NCBI GenBank assembly: GCA_000697335.1
Contig: JNEM01006000.1
Location: 1 to 15,576 of the forward strand
Source: Conidiobolus incongruus B7586
Taxonomy: Eukaryota > Entomophthoromycota > Entomophthoromycetes > Entomophthorales > Conidiobolaceae
Reading direction: 5' to 3'
DNA length: 15,576 nucleotides
Shown here: positions 1 to 9,913 of the stretch, piece by piece
Layout: every line of letters begins with the position of its first letter
Position numbering within the stretch: position 1 is the stretch's first letter
Notes under the pieces: model-generated
Seen by the model: the letters and a program-made list of their open reading frames with translations, nothing else
Database searches by the model: none
What the model was told of the DNA's origin: nothing
Made by a program: the position numbers and the translations under genes

Positions 1-1134
1 TAATAAGTGAGTATTAATTATTATAATAAATTATAATAGTATATATTACTTTTATTTAGTTTTTAAAAGAAAATTTATAAATAATAAACTTTATATTATT
101 TTTTTAAATAAAACTATTTTTAATTAATATTTTATATAATAATTATAAAATATATAAATTTAATGATATAAAAAATTTTCTAATTAAAAATAATTAAAAA
201 AAAACTATTATATTTAATATATTCTTTAAATTATAACTTATGTAATTATAATTAACTCAAGTAATTAAAAAACTAGCAAATAAAAGAAAATTTTTATTGG
301 AAAATTTAATTGATTTATAAAAAATTAAATTTTAGTTTTTAATAAAAAACTGTTTTTTAAGTGTTAGAAGTTTGTTAAAAATATAACAAAAAGTTATTAA
401 TAATCAAAGAAATTAATAAATTTATAATATATATTTATTTTTATATATTATATATCAAAATGTTTATTTATTTTTAATTGCAAAAAATTCCCATTATTTA
501 AAATATAAAGTAATATCTAATAATATATTATTATTTTGATCATAATGAATACAAAATTCAATTGATATATTTATGAGTTTGTTAATGAATTATAAGCTAA
601 TTTCTGAAAATACATAACTTTGAATGAATATAAAAGTAGTAATTATTGTCATAATATAAGCATTATATTAATCAAATTCATCTATATCAATACACCATAT
701 TTAAACTTCCCAAAATTTAAAATTATCAAAGTGATTTTGGTAATGTGAAAGATGTGCTAAATATTTATTTTAAACACTGGGATTCTAGATTAACCAAGTT
801 AATAATAAAACCAATTAAAAATAATCTAATAAATATATAAAGCAAGTTATTCTTTTTAAGTTTGTATTTTTAGATTAGTCATTAAATCATTTCAAATTCA
901 AATTCAAATTCAAATTTATATACATAATACCAATTAAAGACACTTTATTCAAATAACTAATAAAAAATTAATACAGTAAATTATGATTAATCAAAATATA
1001 ACCCATTTTAATTAATAGAAAGACGTAAAATTATCAATATTTTCCATAATAAGGAATTTGATACCTTTATGTTTCTCTCCAGTATTCTTTTCCAACTGAT
1101 TATTCTGAACAATTTCAAAGATATCTTAAATTAA
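1..1134. other. AT-rich intergenic flank, no gene seen
   Basis: Low-complexity A/T sequence with no long open frame and no recognisable protein or tRNA. Its only distinct structure is a short hexamer repeat near 891-914. The right end abuts the decayed gene that starts near 1135. Confidence 0.6.
891..914. repeat. (TTCAAA)4 tandem hexamer
   Basis: Four perfect head-to-tail copies of TTCAAA lie in otherwise non-repetitive AT-rich DNA. This is a simple microsatellite; no function is apparent. Confidence 0.8.
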
Positions 1135-1905
1135 TTAACTATGGCATTCTGAAAATCCTTTCTTCTCCAATAACTGTTGTATTTCATCATGAGAAATATC
1201 ATTGTATTCGACCTCTTCGTCCATGGCTTCACTGATTCATTTTGTAATTACCTTGCCATTGTAAGGTTGTCTCCAGCAATGCATACAGTTTTAAATCTTA
1301 TATGAGAACCAATATCATTGCGATAATGGATCAAAGCGCAAGCCACTGCACAGGATATCTCATACATGGAAATATATGCAACGTTGTGATGGTCAAGATT
1401 CTATTCAGACTACCATGATTCCCCGAAAATTTAGAAGCGTGAATTAAATTATTTAAACATCACATTGAGCAATAGCTCTCTTTCAAACTGCTTGCTTTCA
1501 TATCTTTTTTCCAAACCATAGAATCTTCTCAATGAGCTGTCACTGACTGATCTCTTGAAGTTCCATTGGAAGATCAATTTGGCATATTCAACATTGGCTT
1601 TCTGAATCTCATTCATCATTTCCATAGCAATGGCAAACCCGTTGTCACGTGAGTGGACAGAATGACTATAATATCCACTTTGTTCAAATAATCCCTGGAA
1701 TTGCTGAGGTCACATTAGTTGTACTGTACGACTTCAGCCCCTATCTTCTCCAATTCTTCTTGTCTAAATTTATCCAAGATACCCGCCCCGACATATTCCA
1801 AGTGATTTTTGAATTTATCCGATTGCAAGAAACTATATACCACAGAATATCTTTAACTTTCATCAACTGCATAAATGAATACCCACTTTATTCATCATAA
1901 CTATT
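1135..1905 (-). pseudogene. NmrA-like NAD(P)-binding protein, decayed
   Basis: Minus-strand DNA here is much less A/T-biased than its surroundings and translates in pieces to an NmrA-like (atypical short-chain dehydrogenase) protein. In order, the pieces include SFLQSDKFKNHLEYVGAGIL, LDKFRQEELEKIGAEVVQYN, VDIIVILSTHV, SVSDSSLRRFYGLEKRYES, VAYISMYEISCAVACALIHY and, at the C-terminus, AMDEEVEYNDISHDEIQQLL. This matches the family order: Rossmann fold, DLSN-type segment, SVSDSS region and the C-terminal GPEALT-like domain. The reading is broken by an in-frame TAA at 1715-1717, a frame change close downstream, a TAA after the VMFK segment, and further frame changes before the C-terminal piece, which ends at a TAA at 1135-1137. 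No set of 50-nt introns explains all the stops. Family call is fairly firm; exact ends are approximate. A badly sequenced intact gene is possible but less likely. Confidence 0.72.
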
Positions 1906-2050
1906 AATCAATTGTAAACTATTGAAAAAAATAATGGATACGTTTATTTATTAAAAAATTGAACAAAATCAAGATTATGGAAAATATAACATCAACTTAA
2001 TGCATAATAAATTATGTAATTATATTAATAGAAAAATTATATAAAATTTA

Positions 2051-2928
2051 TTAAAGTACTTGAATACCATTTTCCTTTTGATTTAAAGCATTTTGATCGT
2101 TATTCAAATGATCAATATTGTTATAAATCATCCAATCATATTTCAATCCTTGGATATTTAGAGTTTGATGATTTTTCAATTGATCAATATCATAAGTTAA
2201 TTTGACATGGTAAAGTGAGCAATTTCTTGGAAATGATAAATTGAATGAAGGAGGAAAGAAATCATTGAAGAATTGTAAAACTCCTCCATGAGTGACGAAT
2301 AGAACGGTCTGAGGAGACTCGTCTTCGGGGAGGTCAATAAGATGTTTTTGGATAATTTTCACTGTAAAATTCTTGATACGTCCTCCAAATGCTGGATCAT
2401 TTTCACCAGTGCGACATATGCATTGCTCGATGGTTTCTTTAAAAAGCAGTTTTGCATGAGCCTCTCCAACAGATAAACCAGTAATAATTCCGATATCCTA
2501 ATTCAATCATTTTTTAAATAAAATAATCAAATTTACATCAATAATATTTACTCTTTCTCTCAATTCTTTAACATAGCTAACATTATAATTGGATTTTTGA
2601 TTTAATAAATATGGTTCTATAGTCTATTTGGTGGAATGAATATCAAGCTATCTAGCGATCAAAATGTATAGTTACTTGTCTAGTTCTTTTTAAATCACTA
2701 CAATAAATTTGATTAAATTGCCAATTTAATTGGCTTAGCCTCTGACATAATAATTTAGCCTGATATTGGCCAGTTGCATTTAATATAGTATCTTTATTAT
2801 GAATTTGATTAATGCTATATATTAATTATATTAATGATATTATTACCAAATTGACCTTGAAACTTTCTTGGAGGTACGTTATAATCCGTCTCTCCATGTC
2901 TTATTATAATTAAATTTAATTCTTTCAT
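2051..2928 (-). CDS. Histidine phosphatase, TIGAR-like/phosphoglycerate-mutase superfamily
   Basis: Four exons on the minus strand: 2928-2847, 2791-2676, 2623-2552 and 2497-2051, joined by GT-AG introns of 55, 52 and 54 nt, giving 238 aa. The family removes phosphate from small sugar phosphates or other phospho-substrates through a phosphohistidine. Visible motifs are RHGET at residues 10-14 (H11 is the phosphate acceptor), GQFDTILNATGQYQA at 25-39, SDLKRTRQT at 59-67 (R63 phosphate pocket), LRERDIG at 87-93 (E89 the likely proton donor) and VTHGG at 158-162 (H160 the second catalytic histidine). Splicing keeps every motif in frame, and intron 1 must use the AG at 2793-2792 to give the GQFDT junction. 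The length suits clade-1 enzymes. No signal peptide is seen, so it is probably cytosolic. The start is the first ATG, immediately before the RHG strand. It is transcribed away from MOCS1A. The exact substrate cannot be read from sequence. Confidence 0.88.
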
Positions 2929-3242
2929 TATTAATATAAATATATTAATGAGGACTTAATTTTATTAATAAGTACTTTTAAAATATTAATAAAAAATTAT
3001 GGGTTGATTAGATTATTAATAACCAGTTTAATTTTAATATCCCTATTTAATTCATTTAATCCTTAAAATATTCAACAAAAAAAATCAAAACATTTGTATA
3101 AATAAATTTTAAATCTAAATATATCCATTTATATTAGTACTGATTATAAATTAAATCTTGATTAAGAGATAAGATGAATTATATCTCTCATTTGAAATAA
3201 TTATTTTAAATATACAAATAATTTGTAATAATAATAGTCAAT
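2929..3242. promoter_or_regulatory. Divergent promoter gap, phosphatase / MOCS1A
   Basis: A 314-bp stretch between two start codons that point away from each other. It must hold the core promoters and 5' UTRs of both genes. It is very A/T-rich, and no single TATA box or factor site stands out from the background. Confidence 0.55.
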
Positions 3243-4766
3243 ATGATAATAATCAAAAATAACATAAAATTAAATAATTTATCATCGAATTTTTTAATAA
3301 AAAATTTTAAAATAATTAAATCTATAATGACAGAAGTCCATAAAATTAAAACTGAAAATGAGAGTTTAAATTATGAAAATAATTTAGTTGAGGTATTACA
3401 AATATTTGTTAATAATATTATTTTAAGGTTAACATTTTTATATTTAAGGGAAACTTACCTGTATTGACTGATTTACATAAAAGAAATCATACTTATTTGA
3501 GAATTTCTTTAACTGAAAAGTGTAATTTACGTTGTAAGTATATATATATATCAACATTATCTAAATATTATTAATAAATATTGTTAAGGTACTTATTGTA
3601 TGCCTGAAGAAGGAGTTCCTCTAACACCTAAAGACCATCTTCTAACAACCGATGAAATTGTGCAATTGGCTAAATTATTCGTGGACCAAGGTGTTGACAA
3701 AATTAGGTTGACGGGAGGTGAACCAACTCTGAGACCTGACTTGATAGATTTAATAAGTAACATGATAATATTAAATATAATATATCTTATTCATTTTATT
3801 TATAGGTAGATTGAATGAATTAAAGCAAATTGGTTTAAAGAGTATTGGGATCACATCAAATGGCATCGCTCTAAAAAGGAAATTGGTTAAATTGAAGGAC
3901 GCTGGTTTAGATAGTTTGAATTTGAGTTTAGATACTTTAGATCCTTTTCAGTTTCAGATTATGACAAGAAGAAAAGGTATTCATTCTTTTGTATTATTAG
4001 CTGATAAAATAAAACTAATAATTTTGTAGGATTAGAAGCTGTACTAGAATGTATAAATCAATCTGTAGAAATAGGCATTCCCAATGTCAAAGTGAATACT
4101 GTAGTAATGAAAAATATAAATGATAAGGAAGTACTTGATTTTATCGAATTAACTAAAGATAAAAAATTACAAGTTCGTTTTATTGAATACATGCCATTTG
4201 ATGGTAAATATTTTTATATCATTATATTTATATTGATCCATATTAATTATTCTTTAAAGGTAATAAATGGAAGAATAACAAATTAGTTCCATATAAAGAA
4301 TTATTAAAATCCATTAAAGAAAAATATCCTAATTATTATAAATTGAAGGATGGGCCTAATGATACTACCAAAGTAATTCATTTAGCATTTTATTGATTAT
4401 ATCATATTAATGAAATTGATTAGTATTATAAAATACCCAATTACGAAGGCAATTTTGGTTTTGTTACATCCATGACGGACCACTTTTGTAATACTTGCAA
4501 CAGGTTGAGAATTACAGCTGATGGCAATCTAAAGGTAATTTAATACCAGTTATTCCTTATTAAATCATAATAACCCTTTCTTTGTATAGGTGTGTCTCTT
4601 TGGCAACGCCGAAATAAGTTTAAGAGATATGCTGAGATCCAACATCCAAGAAGAAGAAATGCTGAATTTAATTAGTATGGTAGTGAAAAGGAAGAAACCA
4701 TCTCACGGAGGTGCTGATAATATCCTCAAAATTAAAAATAGACCTATGATTTTAATCGGTGGTTAA
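3243..4766 (+). CDS. MOCS1: MOCS1A / MoaA-type GTP 3',8-cyclase (molybdenum cofactor)
   Basis: Radical SAM enzyme for the first step of molybdopterin synthesis, converting GTP to 3',8-cyclo-7,8-dihydro-GTP, in mitochondria in other eukaryotes. Eight exons: 3243-3392, 3449-3533, 3589-3756, 3806-3976, 4030-4203, 4260-4372, 4424-4534, 4590-4766. The seven GT-AG introns are 49-56 nt. The product is 382 aa. The N-terminal CX3CX2C cluster is C75, C79, C82 within [25 protein letters not shown] follows, then [16 protein letters not shown] and NKW segments. The C-terminal cluster is C309, C312, C326 (CX2CX13C) near [18 protein letters not shown]. The protein ends in the conserved Gly-Gly (381-382). 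Residues 1-28 are basic and Asn-rich without acids, consistent with a mitochondrial presequence; an internal ATG at 3327 is a possible alternative start. Unlike fused fungal cnxABC or bicistronic animal MOCS1, no MoaC-like domain follows. Family identity is near certain. Confidence 0.95.
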
Positions 4767-5112
4767 TGAATATATTATATACATATATGTATTCCAGGAT
4801 TTTTGAATTGTAATTTATGTTTAATAAAAATCATTTAAGTGTATTATATATATATATATTTTCAAATAAAAAGATTCAATAGCTCTCATGACTGTTTTCC
4901 TCAACTATTAATTAAATTAATAGTTATGATATTTCTATATAGTAATATATATTTTATCAATACTTAAGATATAATCTCAACAATAAAGTTAATTAACTAG
5001 TGAATAACGTCCCATAATATTTTTTAATTACTTTTACAAATATAAAATTTTTATAAGTTGAATTAATTGATACGTAATATTTGGATTATATTAAATTGAA
5101 TAACAAATAAAA
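4767..5112. other. Intergenic gap, MOCS1A to prefoldin 5
   Basis: A 346-bp A/T-rich spacer between two genes on the same strand, holding the MOCS1A 3' UTR and the prefoldin promoter. A run of alternating TA lies at about 4846-4859. No MoaC-like coding sequence is visible here. Confidence 0.55.
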
Positions 5113-5897
5113 ATGTCTAAAACTCAAGAAAAGCAAGAGTTAATCGATTTAACTTCCCTACCTTTGCCGGCTTTAAAACAAGTTAGATCTCAATTAGATG
5201 AAGTAATATAGAAATAATCTTTGGCTGAATAATAATTAATTTTCTTAATTATAGGAAATCAGTGTATTGAGCAATAGCTTTAACCAATTAAAGAGAGCTC
5301 AGTCTACTTTCGCAGACTGTGGTAGTTGCTTACAAAATTTGAAGACAGCTGAAGAAGGTAAATTATTTTATAATCGTAAATTTATTAACTAATATATTAA
5401 TACTTTTATAGATCAAAAAATTTTAATTCCACTAACGTCATCTATATCCTTTTTCATATAATTTGTTTTTTTTTAATTTTATTAATTTTTATACTATACT
5501 TCTTCCTTAATTCTATTCTTCTTTTACCTCTATGTTCCAGGCCAAGTTAAAGATATTGAAAAAGTTATTATTGACGTAGGTACAGGTTATTATGTTGAGA
5601 AGGTAAATATAAAATAAATTATCAATAATATTTTATTTGGTTTATTAATATTAATTAAAAAATAGAATTTAGATGAAGGCATTAAATATTTTGACGATAA
5701 AACTGAATTTATCCAAAATGGCTTGAAAGATTTAGAACAAAATATTAATGCTAAACAGAATAATATGGATGGTAATTTATTCATCATCATTTTTAAATAA
5801 TACATATATTAACTAAATTTTTATAGTGGTTTTACAAGTTATCAATATGAAAACTCAAGAAGCTCAAAATCAAGTTAAAGATGATAAATCTAAATAA
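5113..5897 (+). CDS. PFDN5: Prefoldin subunit 5 (alpha-type; Gim5 homologue)
   Basis: Subunit of the hexameric prefoldin co-chaperone that hands unfolded actin and tubulin to the CCT chaperonin in the cytosol. Six exons: 5113-5202, 5255-5357, 5412-5443, 5528-5602, 5666-5771, 5827-5897, giving 158 aa (human PFDN5 is 154). The N-terminal helix carries [20 protein letters not shown]. The central beta hairpins carry [20 protein letters not shown] and [13 protein letters not shown], both highly conserved in alpha prefoldins. The C-terminal helix follows and the protein ends in a polar, lysine-rich tail. Four introns are GT-AG, of 52, 54, 63 and 55 nt. The third, 5444-5527, is an AT-AC intron of U12 type and is listed separately; its removal joins TSS to LYVPG exactly. 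The start is the first ATG and gives the expected N-terminal length. Function is inferred from strong family resemblance. Confidence 0.94.
5444..5527 (+). other. U12-type AT-AC intron in prefoldin subunit 5
   Basis: The intron opens with ATATCCTTTTT, matching the 5' splice consensus of minor-spliceosome AT-AC introns. It contains TTCCTTAAT at 5503-5511, one base from the U12 branch consensus TTCCTTAAC, and ends with AC at 5526-5527, 17 nt beyond the likely branch A at 5510. At 84 nt it is longer than all other introns here (49-63 nt). It splits exon 3 after TCT and resumes at CTC in phase 0, producing PLTSSLYVPG. The only AG in the region lies at 5539-5540, inside the conserved VPG codons; pairing it with the GT at 5437 would lose these residues and shift the frame. 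Sequence evidence is strong; splicing itself is inferred. Confidence 0.88.
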
Positions 5898-6947
5898 TTT
5901 ATTTGATCTATTAAATTTATCTAAATTTCAATCACCATTTTTTATTTAATATATTAATAATTTCGATTTACAGTTTATTGATTCATCTTTAACATTAAAA
6001 TAATGGTTAAAATATATTATTTTAAGGCTACTTAAATATTAATTTTTCAATACTTCAATTTATATTCTAGAATCTCCAATCAAATTCGATAAAAATGATT
6101 TGCTAGAATTATTAATTATTAATTTTCTAAATGATTCAGAGTATAAGCAATTTCATTAAATAAAAATAATTTTAATACTAATTTGATATATTTCATACAA
6201 TATATATATTCACATCATATAAGAGAGGATCCTCATTATCAATAATATGTAAATTTATTAAATTTTACTGAGAAAAACTTTATTATCGACATTTATAAGT
6301 ATAATGAGTTAAAATTTGATGAATATCAAATAATCTGAAAAACTATTATATTTTAATATTATTTTAAATAAAATTCAATTTTATTATTTTTAAAAATTCT
6401 AATTCATTATCAATTTATTTCAATTAATCAAATCATAATATTCTTGATATATTGATTAATTTTCTACTCCACAGTAACCCAAGCTATTAATCATTAATGA
6501 TTTATATTGCTATTATAAAACAAATTTACAATATCTATTTTTAATATTTTATAATATAATTATTTGGAACTTGAAAGGTACAATGAACACTTAATAATTA
6601 GTTAATAACTTGATAGCCCAGCATAATGTCATATAATAATATCATTCAACAACTGTAGAATACATAATTTGTTCAATTTTTAACTATAAAAGTAAATAGA
6701 TTTTATATTTTATAAATTGAACTATATTTTATAGATATTTTTTAAAGATTTAAATACATTAATTTTCAAAATTTGATGATTATTTTTATTTTATTAATCA
6801 TCTATTTACACATTTAATCGAACTATTAATTAAAGTGGTTTTCATACTAATATTTTTAGTTAAATAATGTTTTTGATTCAATAATGTGAATACAATAATA
6901 TGAAATGTTCCTCATTTTTTTTCAATTTTTTTGTAATGTGTAGTTTC

Positions 6948-6963
6948 GGAAGGAGGAGGGAGG
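6948..6963 (+). other. G-rich purine tract with two-tier quadruplex potential
   Basis: GGAAGGAGGAGGGAGG has five G-runs separated by one or two A residues, in surroundings that are overwhelmingly A and T. Such runs can form two-layer G-quadruplexes or triplex DNA. No gene start adjoins it, so any role is unknown. Confidence 0.45.
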
Positions 6964-7015
6964 TTTATTAGAGAATAGATTTATATTTCAAATTTTATCC
7001 TAGTCAATAGTATTA

Positions 7016-7040
7016 TCGCAAAAACTCTGTTTCTTTGCGA
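7016..7040. repeat. Short inverted repeat TCGCAAA / TTTGCGA
   Basis: The arms 7016-7022 and 7034-7040 are perfect 7-bp complements around an 11-nt loop. A further TTGCGAA lies at 7162-7168. CG-containing words are rare here, so the clustering is noticeable, but this could be chance or a protein-binding palindrome. Confidence 0.35.
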
Positions 7041-7677
7041 ATTAACATTAATATAATTTGATATTCTCCTGAGTAATAAATGATAGTTTATTCTATCTTA
7101 AAGATTGGTATTGTTTAATCATAATTAAATAATAACTGAGTGTTTAAATACAAACTTACTCTTGCGAAATTAGAATTTAAATTAATCTTGAAAGAATACA
7201 GTGTTAAATATAAAAATATTTTTAATTTCTGATTAGTAAAATTTTTATAACTTGATCAAATATATCGTTAGCTTAACAATGAGACTTAGGATTGATAAGA
7301 AATGTTCATTAAAAATAATATTCTTAGTTTAATAAACTATTCAAACTTAACAGATAAAATATTGATATACTAGATAAATAATAATAATAATAGTAATAAT
7401 AGCAACCTATATTAACATAAATCATGATACCAATTAATAAAAAATACGAATAGGAATATTTTGTTGAACATTAAATATTGATAGTTATCAGATATAATCA
7501 TTTGATGTTGACCCCTATCCCTATTGTCCAAAGTCTCCCCATTAATTGATATTTATTTATAAACGTTGTACACATAAATACTGTTTTTACTCCCAATTAA
7601 TCTGAACAGTTATATTAAATAATCATACTGGATTGTAAGGGAAGATTTTATATATTCATATTTCATCCATGAAATGG

Positions 7678-7685
7678 TATATAAG
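7678..7685 (+). promoter_or_regulatory. TATA box (TATATAAG) of the secreted-protein pseudogene
   Basis: TATATAAG lies 65 bp before the ATG at 7751, preceded by a slightly less A/T-biased stretch (GAAATGG). Spacing fits a core promoter with a short leader. It is a good match, though TATA-like words are common in such DNA. Confidence 0.5.
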
Positions 7686-7750
7686 TTTATCTTGGTCAAA
7701 ATTCATAATGTTGATTTTTAACAATTAATTAATTCAACATATCAATAACA

Positions 7751-8199
7751 ATGAGCTCCAAAACCGTTTTTTACTTTTTTTTCTGCTTTAATGGCTCAAG
7801 ATACTGGGGGAGATGGTGCCAAATATCTCCAAGAAAAGAACTGTGGAACTGGTTTGAACTGCATTCAAGATTGTTACCCCAATGCTCAACTCAAAAGCGA
7901 TGATGCTCAAACTTTGTTGACTGCATTTTTAGCAAATGTGGCAAAGAAAAGGAAAATCAAACCAAGTATGTCTACTATATCTCCAGCTGCTACGCTAACA
8001 GTACCAAGTCAGACAAGGATGGCTAGGACTAGAAACATGACAAGGACAATATGGATAAGGATGATTCAATTCTGACGATAAAATCTCCACCAAAGGTGCT
8101 GACAAGTCCAAGGCCAGTGAAATCTTCCCCAATAACAGCAGTGCTATGACTTTAGTTAGCTCTGGTACCTTAGCTGCTTTCTTGTCAATTGCCGTCTAG
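7751..8199 (+). pseudogene. Small secreted, probably GPI-anchored, Cys-containing protein, broken
   Basis: The ATG at 7751 opens a short start (MSSKTVF) that runs into T6 and T8 tracts. The clear coding resumes in another frame with SALMAQDTGGDGA and a Cys-bearing stretch (NCGTGLNCIQDCYPNAQ). From 7937 a third frame carries CGKEKENQTKYVYYISSCYA and an Asp/Lys repeat region, with in-frame TAGs at 8024-8026 and 8030-8032. After about 8070 a fourth segment ends in NNSSAMTLVSSGTLAAFL and a TAG at 8197-8199, a typical GPI signal: small residues followed by a hydrophobic tail. Thus at least three frame changes and two stops. Base composition is far richer in G/C than the flanks, showing former coding use. 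I do not recognise the family. It may be a recent pseudogene, or partly sequence error at homopolymers; internal stops favour the former. Confidence 0.65.
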
Positions 8200-9913
8200 G
8201 CCCACTAATTTAATTATATTTGAGTAATTTATCAGACCAATATATTCCTATTAATATTCAAGTAAACCCGTTGATGAAATAATTAATAAAAACCAAATTT
8301 AATTTTTTCAGTATTCATTGGAATTATGCTCAATAATATTTCAGAGTATATTCATTAACAATATTATAAACTCCTTCTATTTATATACTTTTGAAAAATT
8401 GATAACTCTTAATTGTGGATATATATCCTTTAGTTGATTCGGCTCCAAAAATACTAGTAAATGGATAATATTGAACCGATTCAATTTTTATTAATAAACC
8501 AAAATAAAATAATATATTATGGTCACTCTAATATTATAATTAGATACCATAATAAGGAATAAGTATATCTTTTATAAAAATGAAAACTTAAATAATATAC
8601 CTGTTATTGATTGATAAGTTTGAATTTTACTATATAAAGAAATTACTAAATACATATATTGAATAAAAATTTGATAATTAGCTCCATAACTTGGTTAGAT
8701 AAAAAAAAGTAAATTATAATATTCTGAACTATTTAAATTTTATATTACTCTTTAAAGTTATATTTCAAGTTTTTGTAATATTTCTAAAATAAATTGCTAA
8801 AATCTAATGGATTTAAAGATCTATTGATAAAGAAAAACAATGTCTAAAGGTTCTTTTAGCTATCAATTTAAATACTGTAGTATTATTTCAACCAGAAAAA
8901 AATACAAAAAGAATGCCAAATCACAAGTAGAGAATGTAGATCATTGAGAATCAAATATTGTTGTATAATTTTCTAATAAATAAAATTCGTAAATATAAAT
9001 TCAGAATTGATTTTGTTTTCAAAAGATATATTAATTATATGGTTTAAAGCGTTAAAATAATGATATTGTATAATATATATAATTTTTAGTTATTATTACT
9101 AATTTATATGATATTTTTCATATTGAATTGTGATTCTAGCGAACTTTTCAAATTCACATATCAATATACAAAGATTAAAATCAAAATTTTCAACTTATTT
9201 GGTTTAAATAATCACTTTATAATATCAAATTGTATATATTTCAATAAATTTAAACATATTGAATTGATTTTTTTAGTTTCATGATTGGTGAGGATTGATG
9301 ACTATAATTGAGTAAAAAATAGTATTGAAATATAAAGTAATTTTTACCCTTAAGTAATTAAAGTATTGTAAGCATCATTTATTAACATTGAGAATAACAT
9401 ATGCAAATTATATCTATTATTATCTCTTTAATTTTCAATACAGTATTTTTGAAACCTTAATATCATAATTTAGCTGATTAATAATTGAGCGTTTGTTTGA
9501 AACACTCACATATATATAAATTAATTACAATCAATTCATCTTACATTAATCTCAAAATACATCATATTAACAATCTCACTAAAGTAATACTTCAAAGATG
9601 TATTTATTATACTATATCAATTCCAATAACTTGAAATAAAATCTCAAAGAAATCTAATAAAAAAATCTAAATTTAGTGATGGATTTAAAGTTTAACTTGA
9701 AAAGTTTTAGTATTAAAATTTGAAACTTTAAATTTTCAAGTAAATTCAAATTAATGAAATTTGAATCGTATTTCTTACAATTTAGTTGAGTTACAAATTG
9801 TTAATATAAATTAATTTAAATAGCTTGAAGTTTCCTTTAGATTGAATAATTCTTGATTGTTTTTAAGTATTATATTTAATATTTTATCATTGCTTATAAT
9901 AAGATTTTTCAAA
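8200..9913. other. AT-rich gap before the GH16 gene
   Basis: About 1.7 kb with no coding sequence that I can support. A TATATATAAA-like run near 9510-9520 is a possible GH16 promoter element but lies nearly 400 bp before the start codon. A 13-codon frame from the ATG at 9598 would be an upstream ORF if transcription began there. Neither is secure. Confidence 0.5.

Larger units (their letters stand above)
5898..7677. other. Long AT-rich gene-free gap
   Basis: About 1.8 kb with no supported gene on either strand and only short chance open frames. It includes the prefoldin 3' UTR at its left. Within it are a G-rich purine tract (6948-6963), a TCGCAAA...TTTGCGA inverted repeat (7016-7040) and a short AAT triplet run near 7378-7396. 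No tRNA arm or transposon end was recognised. Confidence 0.55.

Noticed and set aside
1649-1900. Plus-strand 83-aa open frame
   Set aside because: It is the antisense shadow of the NmrA-like pseudogene on the minus strand, where recognisable protein is found.
5437-5540. A GT-AG reading of prefoldin intron 3
   Set aside because: It would delete the conserved SSLYVPG segment and shift the reading frame; the AT-AC pair fits exactly.
5590-5805. Minus-strand 71-aa open frame
   Set aside because: It overlaps prefoldin exons 4-5 and their introns in antisense; composition follows the real gene.
7378-7396. AAT-type triplet run
   Set aside because: A short imperfect microsatellite, expected in DNA of this composition.
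9857-9913. A longer GH16 start upstream of 9914
   Set aside because: The upstream frame has no ATG (it opens at TTG), and the ATG at 9914 gives a standard signal peptide.
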